Shown here piece after piece: positions 8,511 through 17,488 of a stretch of DNA of 64,000 nt (its first letter is position 1; each line of letters begins with the position of its first letter). The DNA is from Nocardiopsis ganjiahuensis DSM 45031. GTDB lineage: Bacteria; Actinomycetota; Actinomycetes; Streptosporangiales; Streptosporangiaceae. Below the pieces are notes generated by a model. That model was given only the letters and a program-made list of their open reading frames with translations, did no database searches and was not told the DNA's origin. The stretch is taken from positions 245,108-309,107 of the forward strand of contig NZ_ANBA01000006.1 in NCBI RefSeq assembly GCF_000341085.1. The letters run 5' to 3'. The translations under genes were made by a program, and so were the position numbers.

Positions 8511-11351
8511 TCAGAGCGGGATGATCGCGCGGAGCAGGAATCCGCCGTCCTTGGTCCGGGCCCTGGAAAGGGTTCCACCGCTCATGGCGACGCGCTCGGA
8601 GAGCCCGGCCAGCCCGTTGCCGTCACCCCGTCCGCCCTTCTCCTCCCGGGCGCTGTCGTTGTGGATCTCCACGACCAGCTGCCTCAGCCGGTCGCCGATC
8701 TCCCTGGTGAGCGTGAAGCTGATCTGGCACTCTTCGGCGTCGCTGTGCCGCATGACGTTCGTGCCGCCTTCACGCACCACCCAGGCGGCCAGCCCGGCCA
8801 CCTTCGGCGGCAGTTCCAGACCGTCGAGGCCGGTGACCACGGTCCGGGTCCCCCCGGAGTCGAGGACCGCGGTGACCGCCTCCACCTCGCCCTCCAGGTC
8901 GACCTCCCGGTATCCGATGACGGCGGACCGCACCTGCTGGAGCGCCTGCCGGGCCAGCGCCTGGACCTCGGCGATCTCCGTGGACGCCCGCTCCGGGGCC
9001 CGGTCCACGAGCCGCCCGGCGAGCTGGGCCTTGACCGCGAGCGCGGAGAGGCTGTGCCCGAGCAGGTCGTGCATGTCGCGGGCGAAGCGGAGCCGCTCCT
9101 GGGTCACCGCCAACTGGGCCCGGGCCCGCTCTCCGGCGACCGCCTCACGGCTGATGTCCCACAGCCAGACCGTGCCGAACGTGCTGAGGACGAAGAACAG
9201 GGCGAAGACCACGGCGGCGAGCCAGAGCAGGCCGTAGGCGAGAGGGCTGATCCCCCCGGCCCGCTCGAAGAAGGTGGAGAAGGTCGGAAGCAGCGGCAGG
9301 GGCGAGAGCAGCAGGAGGACGGTGATGAGGACGCCGTCCCGGCGTGAGGCGAAGAAGATCCCGGTCCCCCACCAGGACCCGATCATGATCAGTGCCGCGG
9401 GCGGGGTGTTCAGGAACACCGCGCACAACAGCAGCAGCCCCACGGAGGACCAGAGGAGCTTCGGGCTCGGCTGCCGGTTGCCGTCCAGCCGCTCCCGGAG
9501 CAGGCCGATCAGCAGGACGGCGACCACCACGGAGATGGCGACACCGACCGCCGAACGCCACGGCGGCAGGTTCAGTCCGGGGCCGGCGACGAGGTCCGAG
9601 AGGGCCAGTGCGACCACCACCAGGCCGTTGAAGCCGATCATGGCCGTGATGATGCGCCGGGCGATCCGGACCCGGCGGTCGTCGGGCCGGTCCGTGGCCG
9701 GGTCGGAACCGGCGCCGGGATCCCCGGGCACGGCGCCGACCGGGACCGCGTTCGCCCGAACCACCGAGGTGCCCTCTGCGGGGCCCGCACCCGGCCGGTC
9801 AGCACCGGACCGTCGTGCGGCACGGGCCCCGGAAGAGCTCTGGGAGGGGGAGGCGGGCACGGAGGTTCCGCCTCCCGGCTGTCCGGGCACGGCGCTCGGG
9901 GGCCCGCCGGTCCCGTTCCCCCCGGCTCCCGGGGGAAGCGGACCGTCGGGCAGGGGGAGGACGGCTCTGAGCAGGAAGCCGCCGTCGTTGGTCCGGTCCG
10001 CCGACAGTGCGCCGCCTCCCTCGGAGATCCGCTCGGTCAGCCCGGCCAGGCCGCTGCCGGACTCCGCCCCCTCCGGTTCGTCGTCCCGGGCCCTGTCGTT
10101 GGCCACCTCCACGACCAGTTCCCGGTACCCCTCTCCCGGGTCGCCCACCACCGTGAAGGAGATGCGGCACCTCTGGGCGCGGCTGTGCCGCAGGACGTTG
10201 GTCCCGCCCTCCCGCACCACCCAGGCGGCCAGGGCCGCTGTGTCCGCCGGTAGGGTCAGACCCGCCAGACCGGTGACGGCGGCGGCGGTCCCGTTGGCCT
10301 CCAGGACCGCGCGGACCGAGCTCACCTCCGCCCCGAGGTCGATGTCCCGGTACCCCCGGACCATGGAGCGCACCTGTCTCAGCGTCGTCCGCGCCAGGTC
10401 GTGGACCTGGCCGATCTCCGCCTCGGCCCCCCGCGGGTCGGCCCGCACGAGCTCTCCGGCCCGCCGGGCACCGAGTTTCAGCGCGTCGAGCCTGTGCCCC
10501 AGCAGTTCCCTCATGTCGTTGGTGAAGCGGAGCCGCTCCCCGTCCACCGCCAGCTGCGCGCGGGCCTGCTGTCCGTCGGTCACCTGCCGGATCCCGTCCC
10601 ACAGCCAGACGGTGTACAGGCACCCCATCCACAGGAAGGCCGACCACACGGCCATGATCAGGGTGAGCCCCAGCAGGTTGGGGTCGAACGCCGCCAAGGT
10701 GCTTCCGCCGCTGTTCCGAGCGGGGAGCACCGGGGTCTCCAGCGGGGAGAGGAGGGCGTTCAGCCACGGCAGGCCCACCAGAACGACGGTGAGGTGCGGG
10801 ATCCGCTCCCTGGGTGTCAGAAAGGTGCCCAGCACCCAGGCGGTGGCGCAGAGGGAGAAGACGTTGGGGGTGTACCACGTGAAGAGGCACAGGACGAGGA
10901 AGAGGGAGGCCGCGTACCAGTAGAGCCGCCGCTCCGGGCTCTGCCGGCCGTCCAACCGTTCCCGGATCATCCGGAAGGCGGCCAGCGCGCACAGGATCGA
11001 GGCGACGAACATGACCAGGGATCGGACCAGGGCGAGCACCATGAGGTACCGGGGCCGGTCGGCCAGGATGTCCGAGGCGAGGGCCAAATCCGTCATGAGG
11101 TTGGCCCCGGCCAGGAACGGGATCAGGAACGCGAACACCGCCATGCTCACCAGGCAGAACTGCCGGGCTCTGCGGATCCTCCGCGCGAACCCCTTGCTCA
11201 TCGCCGGCGGGGTGAGCTCCTCCGTGCCCCCGGTGTCGGGATCGGCGACGGGCGCCGAACCGGGCCCTGCCCCCGACCCGGGTACCGTCGGCGCCGCGGC
11301 TGCCGCGCGCTCACCGTGTTCCACCGTGTCCGCCTCCTCGGTCCCGCCCAT
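8511..11351 (-). CDS. Tandem fusion of two DesK-like sensor histidine kinases, first module degenerate
   Basis: 946 residues, about twice a normal DesK-type kinase. Each half has several membrane helices, a HisKA_3 dimerisation region and a HATPase_c domain. Module 1 spans about residues 60-467 and module 2 about 560-946, joined by a Pro/Gly/Ser-rich linker (about 468-558). Module 2 has the standard box RDMHDLLGHSLS with phospho-acceptor His761. Module 1 reads NDMRELLGHRLD, so Arg281 replaces the His. Both keep the N-box (VREGGTNVxRHSxA) and G-box (SGLAGL or NGLAGL). Module 1 is therefore a phosphorylation-dead, possibly ATP-binding or regulatory unit. The gene lies downstream of a Drr-type ABC exporter on the same strand, but no response regulator is adjacent. 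The start at 11351 has GGAG upstream; Met51 (11201) is a weaker alternative. Confidence 0.88.
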   Translation of the reverse strand: MGGTEEADTVEHGERAAAAAPTVPGSGAGPGSAPVADPDTGGTEELTPPAMSKGFARRIRRARQFCLVSMAVFAFLIPFLAGANLMTDLALASDILADRPRYLMVLALVRSLVMFVASILCALAAFRMIRERLDGRQSPERRLYWYAASLFLVLCLFTWYTPNVFSLCATAWVLGTFLTPRERIPHLTVVLVGLPWLNALLSPLETPVLPARNSGGSTLAAFDPNLLGLTLIMAVWSAFLWMGCLYTVWLWDGIRQVTDGQQARAQLAVDGERLRFTNDMRELLGHRLDALKLGARRAGELVRADPRGAEAEIGQVHDLARTTLRQVRSMVRGYRDIDLGAEVSSVRAVLEANGTAAAVTGLAGLTLPADTAALAAWVVREGGTNVLRHSRAQRCRISFTVVGDPGEGYRELVVEVANDRARDDEPEGAESGSGLAGLTERISEGGGALSADRTNDGGFLLRAVLPLPDGPLPPGAGGNGTGGPPSAVPGQPGGGTSVPASPSQSSSGARAARRSGADRPGAGPAEGTSVVRANAVPVGAVPGDPGAGSDPATDRPDDRRVRIARRIITAMIGFNGLVVVALALSDLVAGPGLNLPPWRSAVGVAISVVVAVLLIGLLRERLDGNRQPSPKLLWSSVGLLLLCAVFLNTPPAALIMIGSWWGTGIFFASRRDGVLITVLLLLSPLPLLPTFSTFFERAGGISPLAYGLLWLAAVVFALFFVLSTFGTVWLWDISREAVAGERARAQLAVTQERLRFARDMHDLLGHSLSALAVKAQLAGRLVDRAPERASTEIAEVQALARQALQQVRSAVIGYREVDLEGEVEAVTAVLDSGGTRTVVTGLDGLELPPKVAGLAAWVVREGGTNVMRHSDAEECQISFTLTREIGDRLRQLVVEIHNDSAREEKGGRGDGNGLAGLSERVAMSGGTLSRARTKDGGFLLRAIIPL

Positions 11352-11509
11352 GTCGTCTCCACGTTAGAGCGCCGGAAGGCGTCCGGAGCGTTGTCCACAG
11401 GCCTGTTCTCACCGAAGGCCCGATCTCCGCACGGAAAGGCCGGGAGGCCCCGTCCTGGGCGCTCCCGGCTCACTCACTCCACCGGGCACGGGCCGGATCG
11501 CCGTTGGCC

Positions 11510-12361
11510 CTAGGGCTGGCGGGGGTCCCACTTGAAGTAGCGGCGGACCAGCAGCGACAGGATCACGATCCAGGCGAGCATCACGCCGATGGAGGGCAGC
11601 GCGTTGGCCCACAGGGCCGCGGTGCCCAGCGCCTCGGCGCCCTCGTACCCGCCGAACACGTCGTAACCGCTGTAGCCGGCCTGGGCCATCTCGGACGCCG
11701 GGGCGACCGGGAGGAACTGGACGACCGTGCGGACCGGGTCGGGCAGCAGGTCGAGCGGGAAGAAGACCCCGCCGGTGAGCAGGAGCGCCATCATCGGGAC
11801 GACCGAGAACATCTGGGCGGACTCGGCGTTGCGCACCAGGGGGGTGATCAGCAGACCCACCAGGGTCATGGCGACGGCACTCAGCAGCACCGCGACCATC
11901 AGCAGCACCGGGTCGGCCGGCATGGTGCCCGAGAGGGCGACGATCGCGCCGAGGATCAGCACGGCGAGTGCCAGGGTGAAGAGGACGACGACCAGCGTCA
12001 TACCGCCGAAGATCGCCAGCTGCGGGACCCCGCTCACCCGGAGCCGTTTGAGGACCAGTGACTCACGGCGGGCGGCGAACACGTTGGAGGCGTGGCCGAT
12101 CCCCAGCATCAGTCCGATGCTGACGAGGGCTGCGGCGAAGGTGAGGTCGCGGTTGGTGAACTCCCCGAGGACCTCCACGCTGGGTGTCGACATCAGCGGG
12201 AGGAAGAGGACCAGAGGGAGCACCAGGTACATCAGAGCGGTCTTGTAGCGCACGAAGAGGGTGAACTCGGTCCGGGCCAGGCGCAGTGTCTGCTTCAGCA
12301 GGCCGGGTGCGGTCCGCGCGGAGGCCTGCGCGGCCGGGGATCGGGTGGTGGTCGTGCTCAT
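11510..12361 (-). CDS. ABC-2 type exporter permease (DrrB-like)
   Basis: 283 residues with six predicted membrane segments over about residues 35-275, beginning after a cytoplasmic Ala/Thr-rich tail. The central segment ASNVFAARRESLVLKRLRVSG is the conserved cytoplasmic motif of ABC-2 permeases, where the ERE/R-rich loop contacts the ATPase. The start is set by AGGAGAG upstream of the ATG. The ATPase gene lies 97 bp upstream on the same strand, so the two form one exporter. The double kinase gene follows 158 bp downstream and probably senses its substrate or controls it, as DesK-type kinases often do beside such exporters. Substrate unknown; drug or lipid-linked compounds are typical. Confidence 0.88.
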   Translation of the reverse strand: MSTTTTRSPAAQASARTAPGLLKQTLRLARTEFTLFVRYKTALMYLVLPLVLFLPLMSTPSVEVLGEFTNRDLTFAAALVSIGLMLGIGHASNVFAARRESLVLKRLRVSGVPQLAIFGGMTLVVVLFTLALAVLILGAIVALSGTMPADPVLLMVAVLLSAVAMTLVGLLITPLVRNAESAQMFSVVPMMALLLTGGVFFPLDLLPDPVRTVVQFLPVAPASEMAQAGYSGYDVFGGYEGAEALGTAALWANALPSIGVMLAWIVILSLLVRRYFKWDPRQP

Positions 12362-12458
12362 CGTGTCTCTCCTGGGTTCTGGGGCCGGGGTCGCGCGAAG
12401 GCGCGTGGTCCCGGCGGGTAAGAGGTGCTGGGGCCGGGCGGGTCGGCGGACCCGCCCC

Positions 12459-13463
12459 TCACTCCGTGATCAGGTCGGCGGCGCCGTCGGCGACCTGGAG
12501 GAACACGTCCTCCAGGGAGGCTCCGCGCACCTGGAGGTTCTGGAGGACGATCCCCTGCTCGGCGGACCAGGCGATCAGCGCGGCGACGGCGTGGTGGGCC
12601 CGCGCGGTGACGTCGCCGCCGGTGACCGTGTAGGTCGCCCACAGGTCCTGGTCGCGGCTCTCCACCTCGATCGCGGCCCCGTCCACGTCGGGCAGGTCGG
12701 CGGTGCGCACGTCGCTGGGGAGCAGGAAGCTCACCCGGTCGCCCCACCCGGCGAGGACCCCGGACAGGGTGCCCTCCACGCGGATCTCACCGCGGTGCAT
12801 GATGGCGAGCCGGTCGGCGAGGCGCTCCGCCTCCTCCAGGTAGTGCGTGGTGAGCAGGATCGCGACCCCGCTCTCCTTGAGCTCGTTGATGATCTTCCAG
12901 GTCTCGTGCCGGGCCTCGGGGTCCATCCCGGTGGTCGGCTCGTCGAGGTAGAGGACCTCGGGGCGGGTCATCAGTGCCGACCCCAGGTCGAGGCGGCGCT
13001 TCTGCCCGCCGGAGAGCTGGCGGATGCGGAGCTTGCGCTTGTCCACGAGGTTGATCAGCCGGAGGACCTCGTCGACGTCGCGCGGGGAGGCGGCGAGGTC
13101 GCTGGTGAGTCGGAGGCTCTCCTCGACGCTGAGGTCCTCCAGCAGACCGCTGCCCTGGAGGACGGCGTTGACCCGGTCACGGATCACGGCGGGCTGGCCG
13201 AAGGGGTCCTGGCCGAAGACCCGGGCGGATCCGGAGCTGGGCCGCCGGAAGCCCTCCAGCGTCTCGATGGTGGTGGTCTTCCCGGCGCCGTTGGTGCCGA
13301 GGAGCGCGAAGAGCTCGCCGGGGCGGATCTCGAAGGAGACGCCCCTGACCGCCTCGAAGTCGCCGTAGCGCTGGTGCAGGTCGCGGACGACCACCGACGG
13401 TCCCGCGTTCGAAGTGGGGTCCTGTGTCGCTGCGGCCGGTCCGGTGTTCGCTGTCGTCGTCAT
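12459..13463 (-). CDS. ABC exporter ATP-binding protein (DrrA-like)
   Basis: 334 residues. Walker A LLGTNGAGKTTTIETLEG (about residue 54), Q-loop around NAVLQGSGLL, signature RQLSGGQKRRLDLGSAL, Walker B VLYLDEPTTGMD and H-loop LLTTHYLEEAE are all present. The C-terminal 80 residues form the accessory domain typical of DrrA-type daunorubicin-resistance ATPases. It is the first gene of the exporter operon with the ABC-2 permease 97 bp downstream. An inverted repeat TGACA-AA-TGTCA at 13547-13558 lies 84 bp before its start and is a likely response-regulator operator. Confidence 0.92.
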   Translation of the reverse strand: MTTTANTGPAAATQDPTSNAGPSVVVRDLHQRYGDFEAVRGVSFEIRPGELFALLGTNGAGKTTTIETLEGFRRPSSGSARVFGQDPFGQPAVIRDRVNAVLQGSGLLEDLSVEESLRLTSDLAASPRDVDEVLRLINLVDKRKLRIRQLSGGQKRRLDLGSALMTRPEVLYLDEPTTGMDPEARHETWKIINELKESGVAILLTTHYLEEAERLADRLAIMHRGEIRVEGTLSGVLAGWGDRVSFLLPSDVRTADLPDVDGAAIEVESRDQDLWATYTVTGGDVTARAHHAVAALIAWSAEQGIVLQNLQVRGASLEDVFLQVADGAADLITE

Positions 13464-13546
13464 ACCCCCAGGGTCCCGTGAGCGGGGCCTCTGCCGACAG
13501 ACGCCGCTGTCACCCGTCGCCCGTGCGCTTCACCCGGTGGTGGTGC

Positions 13547-13558
13547 TGACAAATGTCA
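13547..13558 (-). promoter_or_regulatory. Inverted repeat upstream of the Drr-type exporter operon
   Basis: TGACA-N2-TGTCA, 84 bp upstream of the ATPase start. LuxR-family response regulators that serve DesK-type kinases bind dyads of this kind. The rest of 13464-13976 is AT-richer than its surroundings and has no gene I can support; it includes a small CAGTG-GTAA-CACTG hairpin at about 13856-13869. Confidence 0.4.
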
Positions 13559-13976
13559 TCCCGGGGGCACGAAGGGGTGCGACCGCGCCCGTACGTGCCC
13601 CTTCGTCACCTCACGTGCGAGCGCGGTCGCTGCCGCCGGCCGGGGTCGCGCCCGTCCCCTCACTACTCACGTCGGGCGCGGCCCCTTGGCGGTTATCAAT
13701 GTTCTACACGACTTTTCTCGGACATGCCGGGGAAATGCACCATTCTCCGACGGATCGAATACGCACCTTGACGCTGAGTTGGTTTCTTCTCAGGAAACAT
13801 CGTCCTGAGGGGGATGGCTCCACCTCGACACGAGGCCAGAAAAAACCGCTTTGACCAGTGGTAACACTGACCCCAAAGGCCTCAGGCAACCCTCTTTCAC
13901 AAACCCCCGAAGGGAGCGGAAAAGGCTTTCCCGCGGGACTGAAAACGGAAATCGGTTGCCGGGTAAACCGAGCCGG

Positions 13977-15224
13977 TCACGGGGTCCGCTCCGGAGCGGA
14001 CCGGCGTTCAGGGACCAAAGACACCAATCGCGCCCCGGCCGTCTCCAAAGGCCCGCGGTCGAACCGGCGCAACCACAACCGCGCGCCGAGAACCAGCACG
14101 AGGGCGATCACCAGCCAGGCCCCGAGCACCCAGCCCTCCAGGGCGGTCCCCCCGACGCCCCTGGCCTCCAGGTACGAGGCGAGGCCCAGCCCCCAGCCGT
14201 AGAAGATCACCGATCCCAGCAGGTTCTGGAGGACGTAACAGGTCAGGGCGGTCCGTCCCACCGCGCTCAGGGACCGGACCACCTGCCCGCGCCTTCGGAC
14301 CCGGTCCAGCAGCCACCCGGCCAGTCCGACGTAGCCCAGCATCAGCACGATGGCGAACCCGTACCTGTGGAGCTGGCCGAGCTCATGGACCTGCGAGCCC
14401 AGCACGCAGAGCGGCAGCCCCAGGCCGATACCCCAGCGCATCAGAGGCTTCCGGAGTTCGCGCCCGCGCTGGTCGTCGCCGAAGACGCCCGAACGGTAGA
14501 GCCGTACACCCAGCAGGAACAGGAAGAGGAAGGCGGGGAAGCTGACGAGGATCTCGATCCGGGTACCGAGGAAGCCCTCCCAGCGCGTGGCCACCTGTTC
14601 GAGGTATCCGCCCTCCAGGAAGACGGTTTCGCCCTCCTCGATCCCGCGCTGCCCCTGCGGGGTCGGCCGCCCCGGTTCGGTCAGGGCGAACAGCACCGAG
14701 ACACCTGTGAAGAACACCGTGTGCACCGCCAGGGCCGACCACATCACCACCGAACGGACCCGCTCCGACCTCCGCAACAGCCAGATCACCACCAGACCGG
14801 TGACCGCGTACCCCATGAGGACGTCCCACGCGAACAGCAGCAGGGTGTGCAGCGCGCCCTCGACCAGCAGCAAGACCTGGCGCCACCGGTACCGGCCGGG
14901 CCAGGACCGCCCGTAGGCGGCGGCGGTACGGTGCTGGACCGCGAGACCCACGCCGAACATCATCGCGAGCATCGCCAGGAACTTGCCGTTGACCAGGGGG
15001 TCCAGCAGAGAGCGGAGGGCCCCGGACCCGTCCGGGCTCCCCGGGTGGAAGAGCCAGACGTTGGCGGCCAGGGTGCCGAGTACGGCCACGCCGCGCAGGA
15101 CGTCCAGGAGCAGGAGCCGGGGTGGCGGGAGGGGAGCGGCGGGCCGTGCGGGAGGGGCCGGTGCGGGTTCGGATGGTCGCCGGAGAGGCAGTTCCCTGTT
15201 CGGGGGCGTCGGTGAGGTGTCCAT
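13977..15224 (-). CDS. DUF418 family membrane protein
   Basis: 415 residues starting MDTSPTPPNRE. After a Pro-rich tail of about 35 residues comes the family hallmark LLLLDVLRGVAVLGTLAAN with eight to ten membrane helices to the C-terminus. The terminal DUF418 block includes GRTALTCYVLQNLLGSVIFYG and ends with LGARLWLRRFDRGPLE, matching the conserved GPxEWLWR-like tail. YeiB-type proteins of this family are integral membrane proteins of uncertain function, sometimes proposed as transporters. It is divergent from a histidine kinase gene, and the 104-bp spacer carries two palindromes, so the pair may be co-regulated. Confidence 0.85.
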   Translation of the reverse strand: MDTSPTPPNRELPLRRPSEPAPAPPARPAAPLPPPRLLLLDVLRGVAVLGTLAANVWLFHPGSPDGSGALRSLLDPLVNGKFLAMLAMMFGVGLAVQHRTAAAYGRSWPGRYRWRQVLLLVEGALHTLLLFAWDVLMGYAVTGLVVIWLLRRSERVRSVVMWSALAVHTVFFTGVSVLFALTEPGRPTPQGQRGIEEGETVFLEGGYLEQVATRWEGFLGTRIEILVSFPAFLFLFLLGVRLYRSGVFGDDQRGRELRKPLMRWGIGLGLPLCVLGSQVHELGQLHRYGFAIVLMLGYVGLAGWLLDRVRRRGQVVRSLSAVGRTALTCYVLQNLLGSVIFYGWGLGLASYLEARGVGGTALEGWVLGAWLVIALVLVLGARLWLRRFDRGPLETAGARLVSLVPERRSAPERTP

Positions 15225-15260
15225 ACCGGGCAGCCTGCGGCCCGGCCCCGTCCGGGCGCG

Positions 15261-15300
15261 TCTGCCGAAAGGCAGAGCCCGACCCGTATGCCGTTCGGCA
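15261..15300. promoter_or_regulatory. Two palindromes between the DUF418 gene and the kinase gene
   Basis: TCTGCC-GAAA-GGCAGA (15261-15276) and TGCCG-TT-CGGCA (15289-15300) share the TGCC/GGCA arms, with centres 26 bp apart. Their position in a 104-bp divergent spacer suggests a shared operator, possibly for the NarL-type regulator encoded at 16695. Confidence 0.45.
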
Positions 15301-15328
15301 GACGAGCGGAGTGAGGCCTTGCCGCACC

Positions 15329-16720
15329 ATGGAACGTATGAAGACATCGGGGCAGGGCGGGAAGGTGCTCGTCAGGGCGATCCGGCAGCGGTGGCGACGG
15401 CTGCCGGTGACTGTGTCGGACTCGGTGCTGACCGCGCTGTTGGCGGTCGCGCTGGTCTTCGCCTGGCCCCACGGCACGAACACGCTCCCCACCTGGGTCA
15501 CGGGCCTGGTCCAGGTCCTGTGCTGCCTACCGCTGGTGTGGCGCCGCCGGTACCCGCTCCCCTCCGCGCTGGCCGTGGGTTCGGCGGTCCTCTTCCAGCA
15601 TGTCGTGCTGGACGTCAGCGACCCGTTCACCATCTGGGTGGCCGCCTTCGCCGCCTGGTCCGCGGTCCGGCACGGGGCGCAGGTCGCCCTGGTCACCCCG
15701 CTGTCGGCGGTGTGGATCCTGCTGCTCTTCAACATCACGACCCACGGCCGGATGCTGGCCTGGGGGACCCTCACCCAGCAGCTGGTCCTCGGCCTCATGG
15801 GAGCCCTGCCCGCCTTGTTCGCTTACCTGATGCGGCTGCGGGCCGAACGGGCGGAGCAGCGGCGGCACGAGGTCCGCGACCGCGCCCAACGGGAGCGTGC
15901 GCGGGAGCGGGCCCGGATCGCCCGCGAGGTGCACGACATCGCCGGACACCACCTGAGCGCCATCCGGCTGCTCGCCGTGGGCGGCCGGGAGTCGCTGAAG
16001 AGGCCGGACTCGGACCCGGACGCGGTGCTGGCGGCGATCTCGGAGGCGTCGGGCCGAGCGGTCCGTGAGGTCCGGGAACTGCTGCGGCTGCTGCGCGAGG
16101 ACAGACTCGACGAACCCGCTCCGCCGGGCGTACGCCTGGACGACGTCTCACTCCTGGTGTCGGCGCTGGACGGAACCGGGGTGGAGGCGGTCCTGGTCAT
16201 GCCGCACGGGGTGAGCAACGGGGTGCCCGCCCGGGTGGAGGCGGACGCCTACCGCATCGTGCAGGAAGCCCTGGGCAACGTCCTGCGCCACTCCTCCGCC
16301 CGCCATGTGCACGTACACCTGCACCGACGCAACAGGGCTGCCGGAGACGTGCGGGAGCTCGTGGTGACGGTGGAGGACGACGGCTCCCCACCGCTCGGGA
16401 ACCCGGAGGCGACCGGAACAGGACTGCGGGGGATGCGCGAGCGCGCCGAGGGTCTGGGCGGCCGTCTGGAGGCCGGGTTCCGTCCGGGGCGGGGCTGGCG
16501 GGTCCGGGCGTGGCTGCCGGTCTCCGAGTCCCTCGACGGGTGGCGGCCGGACGAGGACGGGCACGGGCCGGGCGGCACCGCAGCGGGGCCGACGGCCGAC
16601 GTGGGGGCGCCGAACGCCGACGGGGGCCGTTCGGAACCGCCGCCGGCGGAGGGAACCCTTCTCGGCGGATCGACGAACGGGGAGGTGTCGGAGCGTGATC
16701 AGGGTGCTGCTGGCGGATGA
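15329..16720 (+). CDS. NarL-type two-component sensor histidine kinase
   Basis: 463 residues. Four or five membrane helices (about residues 25-170) precede a cytoplasmic kinase core. The HisKA_3 box reads RIAREVHDIAGHHLSAIRL with the phospho-acceptor His in EVHD; the N-box is IVQEALGNVLRHS and the G-box GTGLRGMRERAEGLGG. The C-terminal 45 residues are a disordered Gly/Pro/Asp tail. The ATG at 15329 is preferred for the GTGAGG about 12 bases before it; Met4 (15338) is possible. Its 3' end overlaps the response regulator gene by 26 bp, so they are one operon and a cognate pair. Confidence 0.9.
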   Translation: MERMKTSGQGGKVLVRAIRQRWRRLPVTVSDSVLTALLAVALVFAWPHGTNTLPTWVTGLVQVLCCLPLVWRRRYPLPSALAVGSAVLFQHVVLDVSDPFTIWVAAFAAWSAVRHGAQVALVTPLSAVWILLLFNITTHGRMLAWGTLTQQLVLGLMGALPALFAYLMRLRAERAEQRRHEVRDRAQRERARERARIAREVHDIAGHHLSAIRLLAVGGRESLKRPDSDPDAVLAAISEASGRAVREVRELLRLLREDRLDEPAPPGVRLDDVSLLVSALDGTGVEAVLVMPHGVSNGVPARVEADAYRIVQEALGNVLRHSSARHVHVHLHRRNRAAGDVRELVVTVEDDGSPPLGNPEATGTGLRGMRERAEGLGGRLEAGFRPGRGWRVRAWLPVSESLDGWRPDEDGHGPGGTAAGPTADVGAPNADGGRSEPPPAEGTLLGGSTNGEVSERDQGAAGG

Positions 16721-17360
16721 CCAGCCCGCCGCGCGTGAGGGGCTGAGGCTGCTCTTCGGGTCGGTGCCGGACGTGGAGGTGGTGGGTGTCGCCGCACACG
16801 GCCGCGAACTCGTGACGATGGCGCGGCGGCTGCGACCGGACGTGGTGTTCACCGACATCCGGATGCCGGGGATGGACGGGGTAACCGCGATGCGGGAGCT
16901 GGCCCGGATGGACCCGGTCCCGCCGACGGTCATGCTGACCACCTTCGACATCGACGAGTACCTGTTCGGGGCCCTCCAGGCCGGGGCGGTCGGGTTCCTG
17001 CTGAAGGAGAGCGAGCCGGAACTCTACGTCGAGGCGGTCCGTGCCGCGTACAAGGGGCAGGGGGTGATCGACCCGAAGGTGACGCCGCGGCTGGTGAACC
17101 GGTTCGCGCAGACCTCGCCCCGGACACCGCCGACCCGGGCAGCGGACCTGACCGAACGGGAACGCGAGGTGCTGCGGTTGGTCGCGATGGGCCACAGCAA
17201 CGCGCGGATCGCGGAGGACCTCGGGATCGCGCCGGGGACCGCGAAGATCCACGTGACCCGGATCCTCACCAAGATCGGTGTGGAGAGCCGGGTGCAGGCC
17301 GCCGTGTACGCCTACCGCTACGGGCTGGCCACCTGGGCGGACACCTTCGAGGGGTCGTGA
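16695..17360 (+). CDS. NarL/FixJ-family response regulator
   Basis: 221 residues. The receiver has the acidic pair in LLADDQ, the phospho-acceptor Asp in VVFTDIRMPGMDG, the conserved Thr in MLTTFD and Lys in FLLKES. The C-terminal LuxR helix-turn-helix reads LTEREREVLRLVAMGHSNAR, then TAKIHVTRILTKIG. The GTG start lies inside the 3' end of the kinase gene (26-bp overlap) behind GGAGG. It is the only complete response regulator near the orphan double kinase at 8511-11351, so it might serve both kinases. The target is probably the divergent DUF418/kinase spacer or the Drr-type exporter. Confidence 0.93.
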   Translation: MIRVLLADDQPAAREGLRLLFGSVPDVEVVGVAAHGRELVTMARRLRPDVVFTDIRMPGMDGVTAMRELARMDPVPPTVMLTTFDIDEYLFGALQAGAVGFLLKESEPELYVEAVRAAYKGQGVIDPKVTPRLVNRFAQTSPRTPPTRAADLTEREREVLRLVAMGHSNARIAEDLGIAPGTAKIHVTRILTKIGVESRVQAAVYAYRYGLATWADTFEGS

Positions 17361-17411
17361 CCCGGGCGAGCCGGACGGGGTGAGGGGCGCACCGGTTCGA
17401 CAAAGCCGCGC

Positions 17412-17427
17412 AATAGCCGCGCGATAG
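17412..17427 (+). promoter_or_regulatory. RATAG-N6-GATAR box (putative SARP site) before secreted protein gene
   Basis: AATAG-CCGCGC-GATAG: two 5-mers with an 11-bp period, 62 bp before the start of the secreted protein gene. The period matches SARP direct-repeat operators. The same element occurs upstream of genes in the SARP/LanM region 20-31 kb to the right. Confidence 0.5.
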
Positions 17428-17488
17428 CCGGGACGCGCACCATGGTTGCTGTCCGGAGCACCCCGTACCCCCGTTCACGGAGATCCCC

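Noticed and set aside
13414..13854. A 146-codon plus-strand ORF upstream of the DrrA-like gene
   Set aside because: It begins inside the ATPase gene on the other strand, has no ribosome-binding site or domain, and runs through a composition change typical of non-coding DNA.
13690..13960. AT-richer gap with a GNRA-capped hairpin and riboswitch-like GGCAACC
   Set aside because: The elements do not assemble into any riboswitch I know, and the downstream genes face the wrong way for a leader on either strand.
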